From: Hyphomicrobium_A sp044507625
GTDB lineage: Bacteria > Pseudomonadota > Alphaproteobacteria > Rhizobiales > Hyphomicrobiaceae
DNA length: 64,000 bases
Assembly (NCBI GenBank): GCA_044507625.1
Contig: JBIQJE010000001.1
Coordinates: 248,001-312,000, forward strand
Direction: 5' to 3'
Positions 62,925-64,000 of this stretch are shown piece by piece (the first letter of the stretch is position 1; every line of letters starts with the position of its first letter). The notes beneath the pieces are model-generated. The model saw only the letters and a list, made by a program, of their open reading frames with translations. It had not been told where the DNA came from and did not search any database. The translations under genes were made by a program, and so were the position numbers.

Positions 62925-63341
62925 CTAGCTCGACGCGGCCGCGGAGCGCGATTGGGGCGGAGGCCGCTCGTCCTTGGCGATTATATAGATGCCCACCCCA
63001 ATTGTTGCCATGCCGACAATCTGAAGAGCACTCACGGGCTCGTTCAGAACCGCAACACTCAACGCCAGGACAGACACAAAGCAGAGGCTTGAAACCGGCA
63101 CGGCAAAGCTCAGGTCATGGCGGCGCAGCAGCACAATCCAGACAAGGAAGCCTGCTACATCGCAAACAAGTGACGCGATGAACCAACTGTTACTCACGGC
63201 ACGCATAAGCCAGGTCCACTCCCAGGTCATCTCACCGATCTGATTGGCAGCGAGCTTGAGCGAGATCTGCGCCGCGCTCTCGATTGCGATGAGAGCCGCC
63301 CAGCTCCAGAGTTGGTGCACACGGCTGTGAAAGCTTATCAT
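62925..63341 (-). CDS. Small EamA/SMR-type four-helix membrane protein
   Basis: Encodes 138 residues with four membrane helices (WSWAALIAIESAAQISLKLAA; WFIASLVCDVAGFLVWIVLL; FAVPVSSLCFVSVLALSVAVL; LQIVGMATIGVGIYIIA). The ISLKLAAN segment and LSFAVPVSSLCFV resemble small multidrug resistance and EamA half-transporters, including ArnE/ArnF-like lipid carriers. The start overlaps the stop of the GNAT-type gene by four bases, so the two form an operon. A role in moving a lipid-linked or polysaccharide precursor is possible given that partner. Confidence 0.75.
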   Translation of the reverse strand: MISFHSRVHQLWSWAALIAIESAAQISLKLAANQIGEMTWEWTWLMRAVSNSWFIASLVCDVAGFLVWIVLLRRHDLSFAVPVSSLCFVSVLALSVAVLNEPVSALQIVGMATIGVGIYIIAKDERPPPQSRSAAASS

Positions 63342-64000
63342 CTGGCGGTCGGCCTATTCGCGCCTCGCCCTTCGAGTGGCGTCTCGACCGCGAGCAACGG
63401 GGCAGCCAGGCGCAGAAGCCAATTGACGGCGGTGTTGCTGTGTCGGAAAAACAGCCGGTTGCGCTGCAGTTTGCAGCCCAATCTGAGCTTCGCGTCATAC
63501 GCGGCTTGTCCACTCAGATAAAGCCTCAGTCCGCGCCGAAGGCAGATATCGATGTTTGTAAACCAGCTGATAAAATAGAGGTTGAGATCGCGGCCAGGGT
63601 CGGAACGCATGACAAAGAACTTGTCGAGAAGCGTATTGCCGTCCACCAACAGCAGATTGGCCGCGATCAGCTGCCGACCGCTGTAGTATAGCGCGACGAG
63701 CGCTGCATCACCCAAACCTGCTTTCAGGTTCTTGAAATAGTCGCCGCTTAGTGTTTCGAACTGCCAGTCGCTTCGCGCTCGCGTCTCGCTGTACATTTCC
63801 ATCAGCTCGCCAAGTACATCGTCAAGCCGATCGGCGAACTCCACACGAACCTCGCTACGTCGCCGCAGTTTCCGCCGCATGTCCTTGCGCGTCGCGAGAC
63901 TAAGGCGGGACAAATATTCCTCCGTACTGTCAAAATCGATGGCCAGATACGCCGTAGGTAAGCTGGCAACCGGAGTATACCGGTGGCGACGAAGAACACC
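63338..64000 (-). CDS. GNAT/FemAB-like acyltransferase, truncated by window edge
   Basis: The frame is open from the stop at 63338 to the window end, giving 220 visible residues without an N-terminus. The readable part begins around YLAIDFDSTEEYLSRLSLATRKDMRRKLRR, the typical junction of BioF2/FemAB-like proteins before the second GNAT half; YYSGRQLIAANLLLVDGNTLLDKFFVMRSDPGRDLNLYFISWFTNIDICLRRGLRLYLSGQ follows. Such proteins acylate envelope or polysaccharide precursors, but no substrate can be named. Coupled to the small membrane transporter. Confidence 0.75.
   Translation of the reverse strand, partial: GVLRRHRYTPVASLPTAYLAIDFDSTEEYLSRLSLATRKDMRRKLRRRSEVRVEFADRLDDVLGELMEMYSETRARSDWQFETLSGDYFKNLKAGLGDAALVALYYSGRQLIAANLLLVDGNTLLDKFFVMRSDPGRDLNLYFISWFTNIDICLRRGLRLYLSGQAAYDAKLRLGCKLQRNRLFFRHSNTAVNWLLRLAAPLLAVETPLEGRGANRPTAR

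Overview
The window is GC-rich chromosomal DNA from an alphaproteobacterium, most likely a methylotroph-like member of the Hyphomicrobiales (Hyphomicrobium/Methyloceanibacter type). The evidence is the gene content: an FchA-type methenyl-tetrahydrofolate cyclohydrolase, a NAD-dependent FdsGBAD formate dehydrogenase, a cytochrome cL-like protein beside a quinoprotein, and an RirA-type iron box. No rRNA, tRNA, insertion sequence, phage gene or CRISPR array was seen.

Left part (1.8-16 kb): a TetR regulator is divergent from a long one-carbon block: ftcD, an APC permease, fhs, fchA, folC, metF, fdsG-fdsB-fdsA-fdsD. Together these would move formimino or methyl carbon on tetrahydrofolate to formyl, then to formate with ATP gain, then to CO2 with NADH gain. 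The methylene-THF dehydrogenase step (MtdA/FolD) is not in the window. Near-identical 18-bp palindromes (core TAATTAATCGATTGATTA) precede ftcD, fchA and fdsG, with a degenerate copy between tetR and ftcD, which suggests one regulon split into three transcription units. A short untranslated stretch ending in a strong intrinsic terminator lies in the tetR-ftcD gap.

Middle part (16-31 kb): a periplasmic sorbosone-dehydrogenase-type quinoprotein with a cL-like cytochrome c; an MdtABC-like RND efflux set (membrane fusion protein and two RND pumps on the minus strand, an outer-membrane lipoprotein convergent on the plus strand); a tiny secreted Arg/Tyr repeat protein; and a single-ORF fusion of HutW (radical SAM haem-degrading enzyme) with HutX (haem carrier), which keeps an internal ribosome-binding site and has an iron-box-like sequence upstream.

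Surface-protein locus (31-41.5 kb): a LuxR regulator, a 2118-residue secreted protein (propeller-like head, four FPPV-type motifs, about eight DUF11-like domains, cysteine-rich tail with 51-residue tandem repeats), a secreted protein with four CxxxC motifs, and a secreted protein with five FPPV/WPPV motifs and a His-rich helical tail lie in one direction. The FPPV motif shared by two neighbouring secreted proteins is the best candidate here for an undescribed system. A divergent Yip1-type membrane protein flanks it.

Right part (41.5-64 kb): a ClpP-fold periplasmic protein, a DUF1971 protein, an FTR1 iron permease with a cytochrome c domain, a three-subunit PaoABC-like molybdenum aldehyde oxidoreductase, a CobW-family zinc GTPase with a possible Zur site, and a guanidino-metabolism cluster (YqcI/YcgG N-hydroxylase family, DUF1989, pyruvoyl-dependent arginine decarboxylase). 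These are followed by a Crp-type regulator, a DUF6600-like secreted protein, an OmpR-type two-component system, a beta-barrel-like protein, two tandem paralogous LuxR regulators (a third paralogue heads the surface locus), a small EamA/SMR-type transporter and an edge-truncated GNAT-fold protein. A 30-bp identical dispersed repeat links 53.6 and 62.4 kb.
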